Positions 27,062 to 35,584 of a stretch of 64,000 nt of DNA are shown here, in pieces. Both the position numbers and the translations under genes were made by a program. Position 1 is the first letter of the stretch; the number at the start of each line of letters is the position of its first letter. Below the pieces are notes generated by a model. The model was given only the letters and a program-made list of their open reading frames with translations. It made no database searches and was not told the origin of the DNA. The DNA comes from Desulfomicrobium sp. UBA5193 (GTDB lineage: Bacteria > Desulfobacterota > Desulfovibrionia > Desulfovibrionales > Desulfomicrobiaceae): NCBI GenBank assembly GCA_002412965.1, contig DHWB01000012.1, positions 17,697 to 81,696 of the forward strand. Reading direction: 5' to 3'.

Positions 27062-27373
27062 CTAGGCCTGAATGGATTTCACTTTCAGGGTTGTATAATC
27101 CTGACGGTGACCCTGGGTTCTACGATAATCCTTGCGGCGTTTCTTTTTGAAAATGATTATTTTCTTGTCTCGTCCATGGTCAACCACTTCGCACTGCACG
27201 GTTGCACCGGCAACAAAGGGCTGGCCAATTGTGACTTCGGCGCCAGTTCCGACAAGCAGGATTTTGTCCAGAGTGAGTTCTGTCCCGGCCTGCACGTCCA
27301 ACTTGGCTACCTTCAGACTGCGGCCTTCTTCCACACGAAACTGCTTTCCGCCCGTTTCCACGATTGCAAACAT
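27062..27373 (-). CDS. rplU: 50S ribosomal protein L21
   Basis: 103 aa from the ATG at 27373, with the characteristic MFAIVETGGKQFRVEEG start and the KRRKDYRRTQGHRQ basic segment. A longer frame to 27490 is only upstream read-through. Forms the rplU-rpmA operon. Confidence 0.98.
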   Translation of the reverse strand: MFAIVETGGKQFRVEEGRSLKVAKLDVQAGTELTLDKILLVGTGAEVTIGQPFVAGATVQCEVVDHGRDKKIIIFKKKRRKDYRRTQGHRQDYTTLKVKSIQA

Positions 27374-27524
27374 CTTGCGTCCTCCAAAATATTGAACGAC
27401 GTGGCTAGCTCTTTCGAGACGCCCCGTCAAGACTTTCATCACGCTAAAAAGCCGTCCGGAGCAGGACAGCTGTCGAGAGGGAGGATGCACATAAAACGAA
27501 ACACATGGAGCGTCAATAAAAATT

Positions 27525-30161
27525 TCAAGAGCACCACTTCTCCAGAGTCTCGACCAGATCCTGCAATCTGTAAGGCTTTGCCAGGTGCCCGTTCATGCCC
27601 GCCTCCAGGCTTTTGCGCTGATCCGACTCCAGGGCGTGGGCGGTCAAGGCGATGATCGGCACGTTCAGTTCCATGGCCCTGATTTTTCTGGTGGCCTCCA
27701 GCCCGTCCATGAGCGGCATCTGGATATCCATGAGCACTATGTCGAAGTCCTGCCCTGCCGCAAGGGCATCGACCGCGTCCTGCCCGTTTTCGACCATGTG
27801 GATCTCGCTTACATTCAGGCTGCGAAGCATCTTCATCAGCAGGCCCCGGTTGAACGGGTTATCCTCTGCTGCCAAAACCCGGACGCACACGAAAGAACGC
27901 TCCTGGACGTCAATAGCTGCAAGCTGTTGCACTGACGCTGACGCGGACACATTCATGACCAGCGTGAAGGAAAAGGTACTGCCCTGACCGATCTGGCTTT
28001 TTACTGAGACACCACTGCCGCCGAGCAGGCGGACCAGACTGTTGGCGATGGTCAGGCCCAGGCCCGTCCCTCCGTACTCACGGGTCAGGGAGCCATCCGC
28101 CTGCTCAAAAGAGACAAAGATTCCCTTCTGCCGGTCAGCAGAAATGCCGATCCCAGTATCGCGCACGGAAAAACAAAGCGCGGCCTTTCCTCCCGCACCG
28201 GCCTCCCCGCGAACGGAAAGCTCCACGCCACCATGTTCCGTGAACTTGATGGCATTGCCGGCCAGATTGACCAGGATCTGCGTCAGCCGACCGGCATCCG
28301 TGCTCACGACCTGCGGCAATCCGGAAGTAACCAGACGCAAGTCAAGGCCTTTTTTTTGCGCCTGCTCGCTGAGCATGGTCCGCACGCGTGCAAGCAGCCC
28401 TCCCAAATCGACATCCTCGGGCGCGATGCGCAGCATGCCGGCCTCTATCTTGGAAAAATCAAGAATGTCGTTGATGATAACCAAAAGGCTCTCGGCACAA
28501 ACTCGGATCCCCTGCACGCAATCCGCCTGTTCGACATCAAGGCGGGTCCTGGCCAGCAATTCCCCATGACCGAGGATGGAATTCATGGGCGTACGGATTT
28601 CGTGGCTCATGTTGGCCAGAAATGTGCTTTTCGCCTGGGAAGCGGCTTCGGCCCTGCGTCGAGCATCGACAATGGCCGTGACCTCAATGACGCTGACAAT
28701 CATGCCGCCAAAAACTTCCTCGCCCAAGACAGGCTGCATACGCACCACCAGAGCCATATCACGGAACGATTCCAGCTGGATTTCACGCAGCCGAGTCCGT
28801 GGATTTTCCTGCAGGGCGCGTAATCCCTGCGCCATCTGCGCCCCGAGAATCCCGTCGGGGAAGAGATCCCAGACTCTTCGTCCCAAAAGCTCCTGAGCTT
28901 TGATCCCCAGAATGCGACAAAGGCTCTCATTGACCTCGAGCACACCGCCGCGTTCGTCCGTCAGGGCGACGCCTTCATTTATCCCGGATAGAAGTGACTC
29001 AAGACGCGATTTTTCGTGCAGCAGCTCGCGCTCGGCCTGCTTGCGCTGGGTCACGTCCATGAATACCTCAAGGACCAGGGTCTCCCCCTGCAGGATGACC
29101 GGGATGGAACTCTTGATCACATCCAGGGTCCGCCCTTCCAGCGCGCGCATGCGCACCTCTTGCTCGAATTCGATCCGGGGCTGCCGTTCGGGGTCATCGC
29201 TTTGCGCATTCTCGCAGAACATGTCCCAAGGGACGCGGCGCTCGAAAAACCAGCCGGGCTCAATATCAAGGAGGTTGGTCGCGGCAAGATTGACCCGGCG
29301 GATGATCCGGTCCTGGCCCAGAATGGCGATGCCCACCGGCAGCGCTTCCAAAATCCTTTCCATGCCCGCGTTGGCTTCAACCACAGCCGCGCTGTCTTTT
29401 TCCCGCGACCTGAACATGTCCGCAAAGGAGCGCATGATGCACACGCACAACGTGATCATGCCCGTAAGCAAAAGAATGACCAGCCCGCAGGTCATGGCCA
29501 GGATACGATTGGCGTTGGTCTGGTGGTCTTCGATGGCCCGTGCGATCCGGACTCTGATGTCACGCTGAAGGATATCGGCCGTTTCCGCCGCCTGGCTGAA
29601 CAAAACCTCCGTCTGTTCACGGGCGGTCTCCAGGTCCGGGTCCACCCCCTCATTTTTCGACTTGTCCAAGGCATGCAGCAGGTTGCGGACCATAAAATGC
29701 CCATGGTCTGAAATGTCCTGCACCACTGGGACGAGCTTCGAGGCCTCGTCAAGAAGCTCAGCCGGCATAGGCTGGGCAAGAGTGATGATTTGGTCCGCAG
29801 GCTGCCCTTCAAGACCCTCCAAGCCAAGCTCACCGCCCTGATGCATCACGACCAGAGCCCTCCGCGAGCGCATGAGCGACCTGTCCGTCTCGGCTTCAAG
29901 AGCAAAAAGACCGGGCAAGTCCGAGGCCAAAGACAAGCGATCAAAACCCAAACGCACCGAACTCATGGCAACGCGAAAAATCTGGACCAGATCCAAATGA
30001 GCCTGCTCTGCTTTCATCAGCAACCGGTGTTCCTGAATGACCTTGTAGTGATAGGCGTCCTTGGCCCCCAGCGCGATAATTCCCAGCAACATGAGCGCCA
30101 GCAGTCCTAAAATTTGCCGCGGATTCTGATGCCCAAAATTTCGGAAAGAAAAATTCTTCAT
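27525..30161 (-). CDS. Hybrid sensor histidine kinase (TM-PAS-PAS-HisKA-HATPase-REC)
   Basis: 878 aa. Two membrane segments (about residues 17-35 and 220-245) enclose a helical periplasmic sensor region of about 185 residues. Then come two PAS domains (about 265-385 and 395-510), HisKA with FLANMSHEIRTPMNS, HATPase with NAIKFTEHG, DTGIGI and GGTGLGL motifs, and a C-terminal receiver with aspartate in IVLMDIQMP and lysine in HLAKPY. The signal is unknown and no DNA-binding partner is adjacent. Its ATG overlaps the comF stop by 4 bp, making it the last gene of a five-gene overlapping operon. Confidence 0.93.
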   Translation of the reverse strand: MKNFSFRNFGHQNPRQILGLLALMLLGIIALGAKDAYHYKVIQEHRLLMKAEQAHLDLVQIFRVAMSSVRLGFDRLSLASDLPGLFALEAETDRSLMRSRRALVVMHQGGELGLEGLEGQPADQIITLAQPMPAELLDEASKLVPVVQDISDHGHFMVRNLLHALDKSKNEGVDPDLETAREQTEVLFSQAAETADILQRDIRVRIARAIEDHQTNANRILAMTCGLVILLLTGMITLCVCIMRSFADMFRSREKDSAAVVEANAGMERILEALPVGIAILGQDRIIRRVNLAATNLLDIEPGWFFERRVPWDMFCENAQSDDPERQPRIEFEQEVRMRALEGRTLDVIKSSIPVILQGETLVLEVFMDVTQRKQAERELLHEKSRLESLLSGINEGVALTDERGGVLEVNESLCRILGIKAQELLGRRVWDLFPDGILGAQMAQGLRALQENPRTRLREIQLESFRDMALVVRMQPVLGEEVFGGMIVSVIEVTAIVDARRRAEAASQAKSTFLANMSHEIRTPMNSILGHGELLARTRLDVEQADCVQGIRVCAESLLVIINDILDFSKIEAGMLRIAPEDVDLGGLLARVRTMLSEQAQKKGLDLRLVTSGLPQVVSTDAGRLTQILVNLAGNAIKFTEHGGVELSVRGEAGAGGKAALCFSVRDTGIGISADRQKGIFVSFEQADGSLTREYGGTGLGLTIANSLVRLLGGSGVSVKSQIGQGSTFSFTLVMNVSASASVQQLAAIDVQERSFVCVRVLAAEDNPFNRGLLMKMLRSLNVSEIHMVENGQDAVDALAAGQDFDIVLMDIQMPLMDGLEATRKIRAMELNVPIIALTAHALESDQRKSLEAGMNGHLAKPYRLQDLVETLEKWCS

Positions 30162-30892
30162 ACCGCCCTGCCCAGAAAAAAGATGTCCACACGCCGCGCT
30201 TTAGCAGCCAGACAGGCTTTGGCACAGGCCGTCAGGGTCGCGCCCGTGGTCATGACATCGTCGACAAGCAGGACGTGCTGGCCGGACAAACTCGCGACCG
30301 CCTCGAAAGCCCCCGCGACGTTGCGATGCCGTTCGGCCCGGCCCAGGCTCGATTGGGCCATGGTTTCCCGGGTCTTGCGCAGGCCGGAGAGCAGAGGTGG
30401 GAGGCCGATGACCTTGCCCAGCATGCGCGCCAACTCAACGCTCTGGTTGAACCCGCGATCAAGCAACTTTGCGGGGAGCATGGGCACAGGCACGATGCAG
30501 TCGGGGCGGGACAGACTGTGCCGGTCCCAGGCCTCGCGGATCAGGCCGCGCAGCAGCAGACCCAGACCGTGATCGTGGTTGAACTTGTGCTGGTGGATAA
30601 GCTCGCGCAGAGCACCGGAGTAGAGCCCGTGAAAAGCCACCGCCGACCACGGGGGCTTGCCCAGGCGACACGACAGGCAGGAATATACGGGAATTGCGGA
30701 GTCCTCGTAGCAGATTCCGCAGTCAGGACAGTAACCGCCGACACGCGGGGGCAGGAGCGCCCGGCAGTTTCGGCACAGCGGAAATTCATCGGCATGTTCG
30801 AGCACCGCCGCGCAAAATTGACAGCGGCGGCCGACCACATGCAGCACGGCGGCGAGCCTGCGTGAAAGCCCCGCCCCTACCATCCGCTGCAC
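30158..30892 (-). CDS. comF: ComF-like phosphoribosyltransferase-fold protein
   Basis: 244 aa. An N-terminal zinc-binding region carries four CxxC pairs (CQFC, CRNC, CPDC, CLSC), followed by a phosphoribosyltransferase fold with the PRPP motif VLLVDDVMTTGATLT. Homologues are needed for natural transformation in some bacteria, but the enzymatic role is unclear. Overlaps the flavoprotein gene by 16 bp upstream and the kinase gene by 4 bp downstream. Confidence 0.9.
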   Translation of the reverse strand: MQRMVGAGLSRRLAAVLHVVGRRCQFCAAVLEHADEFPLCRNCRALLPPRVGGYCPDCGICYEDSAIPVYSCLSCRLGKPPWSAVAFHGLYSGALRELIHQHKFNHDHGLGLLLRGLIREAWDRHSLSRPDCIVPVPMLPAKLLDRGFNQSVELARMLGKVIGLPPLLSGLRKTRETMAQSSLGRAERHRNVAGAFEAVASLSGQHVLLVDDVMTTGATLTACAKACLAAKARRVDIFFLGRAV

Positions 30893-31437
30893 CTAGCCAG
30901 ATCTCGCACGGCATCCTCGGCCGCGCGATTCCGGGAAAAATCATCAGCTCCGTCCAGACCGCGCAGAAAGAGCGTCTTCTCGATACGAAAATCAAAAACC
31001 TGCAAGAAATAATTCAAGGTCGGCAGGATCCCCGCAAAAAGGTTCTCGCCCCGTGTCCGCCCCGCCACCAACACGACGTAGGCGCAGCGGACGGCGTCCG
31101 GGGTACGCAACCCGCTCTGCCTGGCCATATATCTGGCCTGGGCGCGATCGATCCAGGCCTTGGCCTGACTTGGCAAATGATAAAAATAGACCGGCGCGGT
31201 CAGAACCAGACCGGGGGCGCGGTCAAGCCGCAAAAAAAGCTCTTCAGCCCAGTCCTCGCCAATCCAGCACCTGCCGTCTTCGGCGCAACTCCCGCATCCC
31301 GTGCAGGGCTCGATCTGACGGTCGCGCAAAAAAACGGGCCGGAGTTGCCGGTCCAAACTGCGTGCGAAAAGAGCAGCGGCATGGTCGCTGTTTCCGCCTG
31401 CTCTGGGGCTAAGGGACATGATCAGAGGTTCATTCAT
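30877..31437 (-). CDS. Iron-sulfur flavoprotein / NADPH-dependent FMN reductase family
   Basis: 186-aa flavodoxin-fold protein. The N-terminal SLSPRAGGNSDHAA loop binds FMN phosphate. Cysteines 45, 48, 51 and 57 form CX2CX2CX5C, the compact [4Fe-4S] motif I know from archaeal iron-sulfur flavoproteins. Then follow TAPVYFYHLPSQAKAWIDR (typical of the family) and a C-terminal helix. Proposed role: electron transfer between ferredoxin-like donors and a two-electron acceptor. Its ATG overlaps by 4 bp the stop of the upstream 75-codon gene with an internal TGA, so the two are translationally coupled. Confidence 0.85.
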   Translation of the reverse strand: MNEPLIMSLSPRAGGNSDHAAALFARSLDRQLRPVFLRDRQIEPCTGCGSCAEDGRCWIGEDWAEELFLRLDRAPGLVLTAPVYFYHLPSQAKAWIDRAQARYMARQSGLRTPDAVRCAYVVLVAGRTRGENLFAGILPTLNYFLQVFDFRIEKTLFLRGLDGADDFSRNRAAEDAVRDLARCSGW

Positions 31438-31661
31438 GGACGAGGCTTGCGGACGAATTCCGCCCGCACGAATTCACCGACCTCGCGCAGGCTCAAGGTC
31501 CAATCGGTCTCGACATAGAGGGCGTTCTCGAGCTGGGACACCACGCTCGGCTTGACCCAGAAAACCTGCCTGTCAGTGCGGCTGAAACGCAGATGCCAAC
31601 TGGCGTCCACTCCCACGTGTCAGCACTTGTCCCGGAAATCGTGCTCGCCTTCGGGAATCAT
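31434..31661 (-). CDS. Candidate small selenoprotein (in-frame TGA at codon 14, Cys-Sec)
   Basis: 75 codons, not recognised as a known family. The ATG at 31661 has AGGAG at ideal distance (it overlaps the stop of the MBL gene). The frame reads MIPEGEHDFRDKC, then TGA (31620-31622), then HVGVDASWHLR and continues to a stop that overlaps the ATG of the flavoprotein (ATGA). Thus both ends show normal operon spacing only if the TGA is read through. Starting 18 nt after the TGA is an AGUU loop closed by a G/C-rich stem, meeting the published form of bacterial SECIS elements as I remember it. Read as Sec, the site is Cys-Sec. Alternatives: a TGG-to-TGA nonsense mutation, or a downstream GTG start at 31616 that has no ribosome site. 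No selenocysteine machinery is in the window. Confidence 0.6.
31589..31622 (-). promoter_or_regulatory. SECIS-like stem-loop immediately after in-frame TGA
   Basis: On the minus strand TGA is followed by 18 nt and then the apical loop AGUU. The stem pairs GUGGACGCC with GGCAUCUGC (three G-C closing pairs, a C/A mismatch, then A-U, G-C and wobble pairs). E. coli fdhF, recalled from memory, also has 18 nt between UGA and its apical loop and the same CAC codon after the UGA. Confidence 0.5.
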
Positions 31662-31669
31662 GGGTGCTC

Positions 31670-32299
31670 CTAGCGCAAGAACTCGGTGAAAAAGGGGTTA
31701 TTGAGCCGCTCCTGACGGACGGTGGTCTCGGGCCCGTGGCCCGGATAAACCAAGGTGTCCTCGGGCAGGGTAAAAATCCTGGTGCGCACGGAGCGCAGCA
31801 GGTCACGCTCGGAGCTGCCGGGGAAATCCGTGCGTCCCACGGAGCGGTAAAAGAGCAGGTCACCCACAAAGACGGCCCCAAGCTCCTCGAAAAAGAATGA
31901 CAGGCTGCCCGGACTATGCCCCGGCGTGGCCAAAACCCGGCAGGTAGTGCCCAAAAAAGGCATCTCCCCTTCTTCCAAGTGAACATACAAAAAAACTGGC
32001 GTGCGCGGAAAACCCATCATTCCACCACCACCAAGCTCGGTCTCGAGGAGATAGCCGTCCTTGGGGTTGGCCATGACGGTCACGCCCGTGGCTGCGACCA
32101 GATCCGCATTGCCCTGGATATGATCGAAATGCAGATGAGTGTTCAGGATCGCGGTCAGGGTCAGCTTTTTGGAATGAAGGAACGACAGGATTTCATCCGC
32201 ATCTCCGCCGGGATCAATGACCACAGCCTCGCGATCCGAATGCACGACGTAACAGTTTGTATCCAGCGGTCCAAGCGGCATGGCGGTCACTTTGAGCAT
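31670..32299 (-). CDS. MBL-fold hydrolase (GloB-like)
   Basis: 209-aa metallo-beta-lactamase-fold enzyme from the ATG at 32299 (GGAGG upstream). Metal-binding motif THLHFDH, then TPGHSPGSLSF, VGDLLFYRS and YPGHGPETT. This pattern matches short hydroxyacylglutathione hydrolase-like proteins of anaerobes; the substrate is not known. It heads the overlapping operon MBL - candidate selenoprotein - flavoprotein - comF - kinase, with its stop overlapping the next ribosome site. Confidence 0.88.
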   Translation of the reverse strand: MLKVTAMPLGPLDTNCYVVHSDREAVVIDPGGDADEILSFLHSKKLTLTAILNTHLHFDHIQGNADLVAATGVTVMANPKDGYLLETELGGGGMMGFPRTPVFLYVHLEEGEMPFLGTTCRVLATPGHSPGSLSFFFEELGAVFVGDLLFYRSVGRTDFPGSSERDLLRSVRTRIFTLPEDTLVYPGHGPETTVRQERLNNPFFTEFLR

Positions 32300-32425
32300 C
32301 AATTCCTCCCTGGTGAAAAACGAGATGCCCAAGATGTAGACATCTTCGGGCCAAAACACAATTCTCCTTTCTGGACAAGGGTTCCGGCATAAGGCAATGC
32401 CTTCAAAAACACCCTGGGGTCATTC

Positions 32426-34858
32426 ATGAACACGGCCATTTCCATCGAGACGAGCACGCTGCGAAGGCAGGACATCATCGAATACGAGCCCCTGCTCAAA
32501 GCCGCCCTCAAAGCCATCATCCCATTCTCCTCCTACAGCCTCATGTTTCCGGCCATAACCCCGGAAGACCTGGAAGCACGGCCCCAGCATCCACACGGAC
32601 GGGCCACGCTGGAGGAGGACAGGCTCATGCTGCCTCTGACCCACGGGGAGAGGCTGCTCGCGGTCTTCGAAGCCCGCGGGGTGGACCCGGAGGAGACGGC
32701 CCGCGCGCTACCCTATCTCCCGCTCATGGCCTCACTGTGCCTGGAGCAGATCAAGATCCGAAAATCGGCCATCACCGACCCGCTGACCGGCCTCTTCAAT
32801 CGCCACCGCCTGCAACAGGCCCTGGTGCGGGAAATCTCCGGCATCGTGGGCTCCATCATGCCCGGCCCGGGAGCAGTGGCCGACGACTCCCTGCAGGGGC
32901 ACAGCGCCTGCTTCGGGCTGATCGTCATCGATCTGGACCGCTTCCGGCAGGTCAACGAGAATTACGGGCATCTCTTCGGAGACAAAATCCTGACCCTGGC
33001 CGCCGAACGCCTGCGCGAACTCTGCCCCAAACAAACCCTCGTCTGCCGCCTGGATGGGGACTCGTACGGCGTGCTCTGGCCCCAGGCGTCGCGCTCCAAG
33101 CTGAGCGAGTTGGCGGGCAATCTCGGTGCCGAACTTGCCCGGATCACGGCCCGCTTCACCCCCTTGCGCGAGGATGTCGCGATCTCGGCCAGCATCGGCT
33201 ACGTCAATTATCCCCAGGATCTTCAGGGCTCCCAATTCCAGAAGGCTCCCGAAGAGCAGGCCTGGCTCGTGCTGGACAAGGCCGAAAAGGCCCTGATGAC
33301 GGCCAAGGCCGGCGGACGCGGACAGATTTATTCCTTCAGGCAGATCCTGGCCCAGGGCGGGGTGGTCCTGGAGGTCATGCCCATGAGCCGCCTCATCATC
33401 AACCTCGGCCGGGGCGTGGACGCCCACGAAGGGCAGCGCTTCCTGATCTGGTCACGCAAGTTCAACGGCCGCGAGACCGTCGTCGGGACTCAGGGCGACG
33501 TCATTTTTGGCCATTATCCGCCCATGTACAAGGCCGAGATCTCGCTGGTGGAAGTGCAGGACGAGATGGCCATCGCCGAAATCCTGGTGCAAAGCGATCC
33601 GGAATGGGTCGTGGAGAAGGGCGACAAGCTGACCCTGCTGGACGAGCACTCCGGCCTGATGGAGCAGCGCGAGGCCCAGCCCGGCGACCGCTCTCCCCAG
33701 AAGGATCCGCTCACGGGGCTCTACCCCTACCGTGATTTCCTGCAGACATGGCAGGGCGCACGCGCCCAGGCCAAGACTTTTTGCATGGTGCTCATGCGCC
33801 TGGAGTCTCCTCACGGCGAGCGCACGCCCATGGACCAGATGAAAGAAGAACAGTTCTTCCAGACCCTGGCGAGCCGCGTCGAGGCCCTCTTCGGACCGGA
33901 CGCACTGGGCGGACGCTACAGCATGAACTGCATCCTCTACCATGTGCCTGAGCTCGGACAGGAGGACTGCCTGCGTATCGTGCGCGAGCTGCTGGAGGAC
34001 GAACGCTTTGCCGGACTGGACAAATCCGTCGGCATCGCGGCCCATCCATTTCTGGACTACTCCCGCTCCGACACGCTGGACAACGCCCGCAAGGCCCTTG
34101 ACCACGCCGGATTTCTGCAGGGCGAGAAGATCGCCTGCTTTGATTCCGTATCATTAAACATCAGCGCGGACCGCCTCTTTGCCCAAGGCGAAACCTATGA
34201 CGCCATCGCGGAGTACAAAAAGGCCCTGACCGTCGACGAAGGAAATCTGCTGGCCCGCAACTCACTGGGCGTCTGCTACGCCCGATTGAACAAGTACGCC
34301 ACGGCCCGGACCATCTTTCAGGAGCTCATCACTCTCCACCCGGACCACGCCATGCCGCTCTACAACTACGGCTGCGCCTGTCTCAAGGACGGGGATCCCG
34401 AAGTGGCGAGGCAGGCCTTCGAGCAGGTGCTGAGCATCAAGCCGGACCACGTCTACGCCCTGGTCCGCCTGGGACTCATGGCCGAGGACGAGGGCGATTT
34501 CGAGCGGGCCTTGACGCTCTACGAAGGGGTCAAGGCCATGCCCGATGGAGAGCGGCTGGCCCACAGGTATCTGGCCCGCCTGGCCTTCCGCCGCGACGAC
34601 CGCGACACGGCCCGCGAATACCTGCACCAGGCCATCACCGCCAATCCGCAGGATGCCCATTCCTTTCACCTCCTGGCCAAAATCTATCTGGAGCGCGGCG
34701 ACGATCCGGAAATCGCCGAATCCCTGGCCAGACAAAGCGTGCACCTCAAACCCGATGCCTCCGCCTTCTGGGAGGTGCTGATCACGGCCCTGGAACAGCA
34801 GGGCAAGATCGAAGAGGCGGGACAGACAAAAATCCGCGCGGCCGCTCAAAGCGGTTGA
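32426..34858 (+). CDS. Degenerate GGDEF protein with C-terminal TPR repeats
   Basis: 810 aa. Residues about 110-310 form a GGDEF-fold domain (SAITDPLTGLFNRHRL, VIDLDRFRQVNENYGH), but the active-site loop reads LDGDSY in place of GGDEF, so cyclase activity is unlikely. A beta-rich region (about 315-440) and a second weak GGDEF-like segment (KDPLTGLYPYRDFL) follow. From about residue 580 there are at least five tetratricopeptide repeats (ISADRLFAQGETYDAIAEYK, LLARNSLGVCYARLNKY and so on). Cytoplasmic scaffold or c-di-GMP-related regulator, by inference. Divergent from the MBL operon. The -35 box of the tRNA-Asn promoter overlaps its stop codon. Confidence 0.8.
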   Translation: MNTAISIETSTLRRQDIIEYEPLLKAALKAIIPFSSYSLMFPAITPEDLEARPQHPHGRATLEEDRLMLPLTHGERLLAVFEARGVDPEETARALPYLPLMASLCLEQIKIRKSAITDPLTGLFNRHRLQQALVREISGIVGSIMPGPGAVADDSLQGHSACFGLIVIDLDRFRQVNENYGHLFGDKILTLAAERLRELCPKQTLVCRLDGDSYGVLWPQASRSKLSELAGNLGAELARITARFTPLREDVAISASIGYVNYPQDLQGSQFQKAPEEQAWLVLDKAEKALMTAKAGGRGQIYSFRQILAQGGVVLEVMPMSRLIINLGRGVDAHEGQRFLIWSRKFNGRETVVGTQGDVIFGHYPPMYKAEISLVEVQDEMAIAEILVQSDPEWVVEKGDKLTLLDEHSGLMEQREAQPGDRSPQKDPLTGLYPYRDFLQTWQGARAQAKTFCMVLMRLESPHGERTPMDQMKEEQFFQTLASRVEALFGPDALGGRYSMNCILYHVPELGQEDCLRIVRELLEDERFAGLDKSVGIAAHPFLDYSRSDTLDNARKALDHAGFLQGEKIACFDSVSLNISADRLFAQGETYDAIAEYKKALTVDEGNLLARNSLGVCYARLNKYATARTIFQELITLHPDHAMPLYNYGCACLKDGDPEVARQAFEQVLSIKPDHVYALVRLGLMAEDEGDFERALTLYEGVKAMPDGERLAHRYLARLAFRRDDRDTAREYLHQAITANPQDAHSFHLLAKIYLERGDDPEIAESLARQSVHLKPDASAFWEVLITALEQQGKIEEAGQTKIRAAAQSG

Positions 34859-34883
34859 CAGAGCAGGACTCTTTGCCTAAAGA
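34855..34883 (+). promoter_or_regulatory. Promoter of tRNA-Asn copy 1
   Basis: TTGACA at 34855-34860 (overlapping the preceding gene's TGA), 17-bp spacer, TAAAGA at 34878-34883. Confidence 0.7.
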
Positions 34884-34899
34884 GGCTCCTCACGAGCAT

Positions 34900-34975
34900 T
34901 CCCCGGTAGCTCAGCTGGCAGAGCAGGTGGCTGTTAACCACCGTGTCGGCAGTTCAAATCTGTCCCGGGGAGCCA
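34900..34975 (+). tRNA. tRNA-Asn (GUU), copy 1
   Basis: 76 nt including encoded CCA. Acceptor stem TCCCCGG / CCGGGGA, anticodon GTT at 34933-34935, T-loop TTCAAAT. Identical to the gene at 38954-39029. Confidence 0.97.
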
Positions 34976-34984
34976 GACTTTTTT

Positions 34985-35013
34985 AGGGCCCTTCACGCGA
35001 AGGGCCTTTTTTT
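34985..35013 (+). terminator. Terminator of tRNA-Asn copy 1
   Basis: GGCCCTT / AAGGGCC stem with 6-nt loop and seven T. Confidence 0.9.
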
Positions 35014-35584
35014 ATGACGCGTCGGAATAAACGCGCCACCCCTCTCCAAGCAGACGAAAAGCTACGGCTTTTTCCTCAAAATTTTCCTTAAAAAAACCTG
35101 GATCCCCGCCTACCCATGCTGGGCACACGTTCGCGGGGATGACGCATAGTGATGCCGAACGGATGACACATCGTGATGCCACAGGGGCGGCGCATCAGTC
35201 ATGCCGCGAAAACAACGTATCGTAATGACGCGAAGGGTCTGCTTGGTCCGGGCAGGTTGCCTCGACTGTCTGACCGAGCCAGGCATCGTTGGCTGAATCG
35301 TTGCCGGACGAGCTGCCCCGCCCGTGCGCCCTGCACGCAACGATTCAGTCGTACGAGGCCCGCGAGGGAGTTTCGAGGCGGCCGGACCGGACCAAGCAGG
35401 CCCTTCGCTCCGACCAGGCGAATTACCGCGTCTTCCGACTAAAGCCTGGATTCCCGCCTTTGCGGGGATGGCGCATCAGTAATTCCGATTGTAATGCGCC
35501 AGAAGCGACGCATTGTAATGCCTCAAAGACGACGCAGCGCATTAGCTCCAAATAGACGCTTGCCTTGAGGCCTCCCCTCGGTCC
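35014..35584. other. Gene-free region of nested palindromes
   Basis: No gene supported. Short repeats of the GGATTCCCGCCTttgcGGGGATGgCGCATCAGTAAT kind (each piece split and imperfect) occur near 35100-35150 and 35445-35485, flanking a large imperfect palindrome at 35230-35408. Several further GACGCAT/GATGCC-type units are scattered through 35140-35210 and 35490-35550. The composition suggests accumulated repeat debris downstream of the tRNA. Confidence 0.6.
35230..35408. repeat. Large imperfect palindrome
   Basis: Outer arms 35230-35251 and 35387-35408 match as inverted repeats at 21 of 22 positions (start GCGAAGGG, end CCCTTCGC). Inner arms 35293-35304 and 35337-35348 are a perfect 12-bp inverted repeat (CTGAATCGTTGC). 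A GCCTCG / CGAGGC pair lies between them. Confidence 0.8.

Noticed and set aside
31434..31616. 60-codon gene starting at GTG 31616
   Set aside because: No ribosome site at this GTG; the upstream ATG at 31661 has one in the same frame, interrupted only by TGA. The longer reading is preferred.
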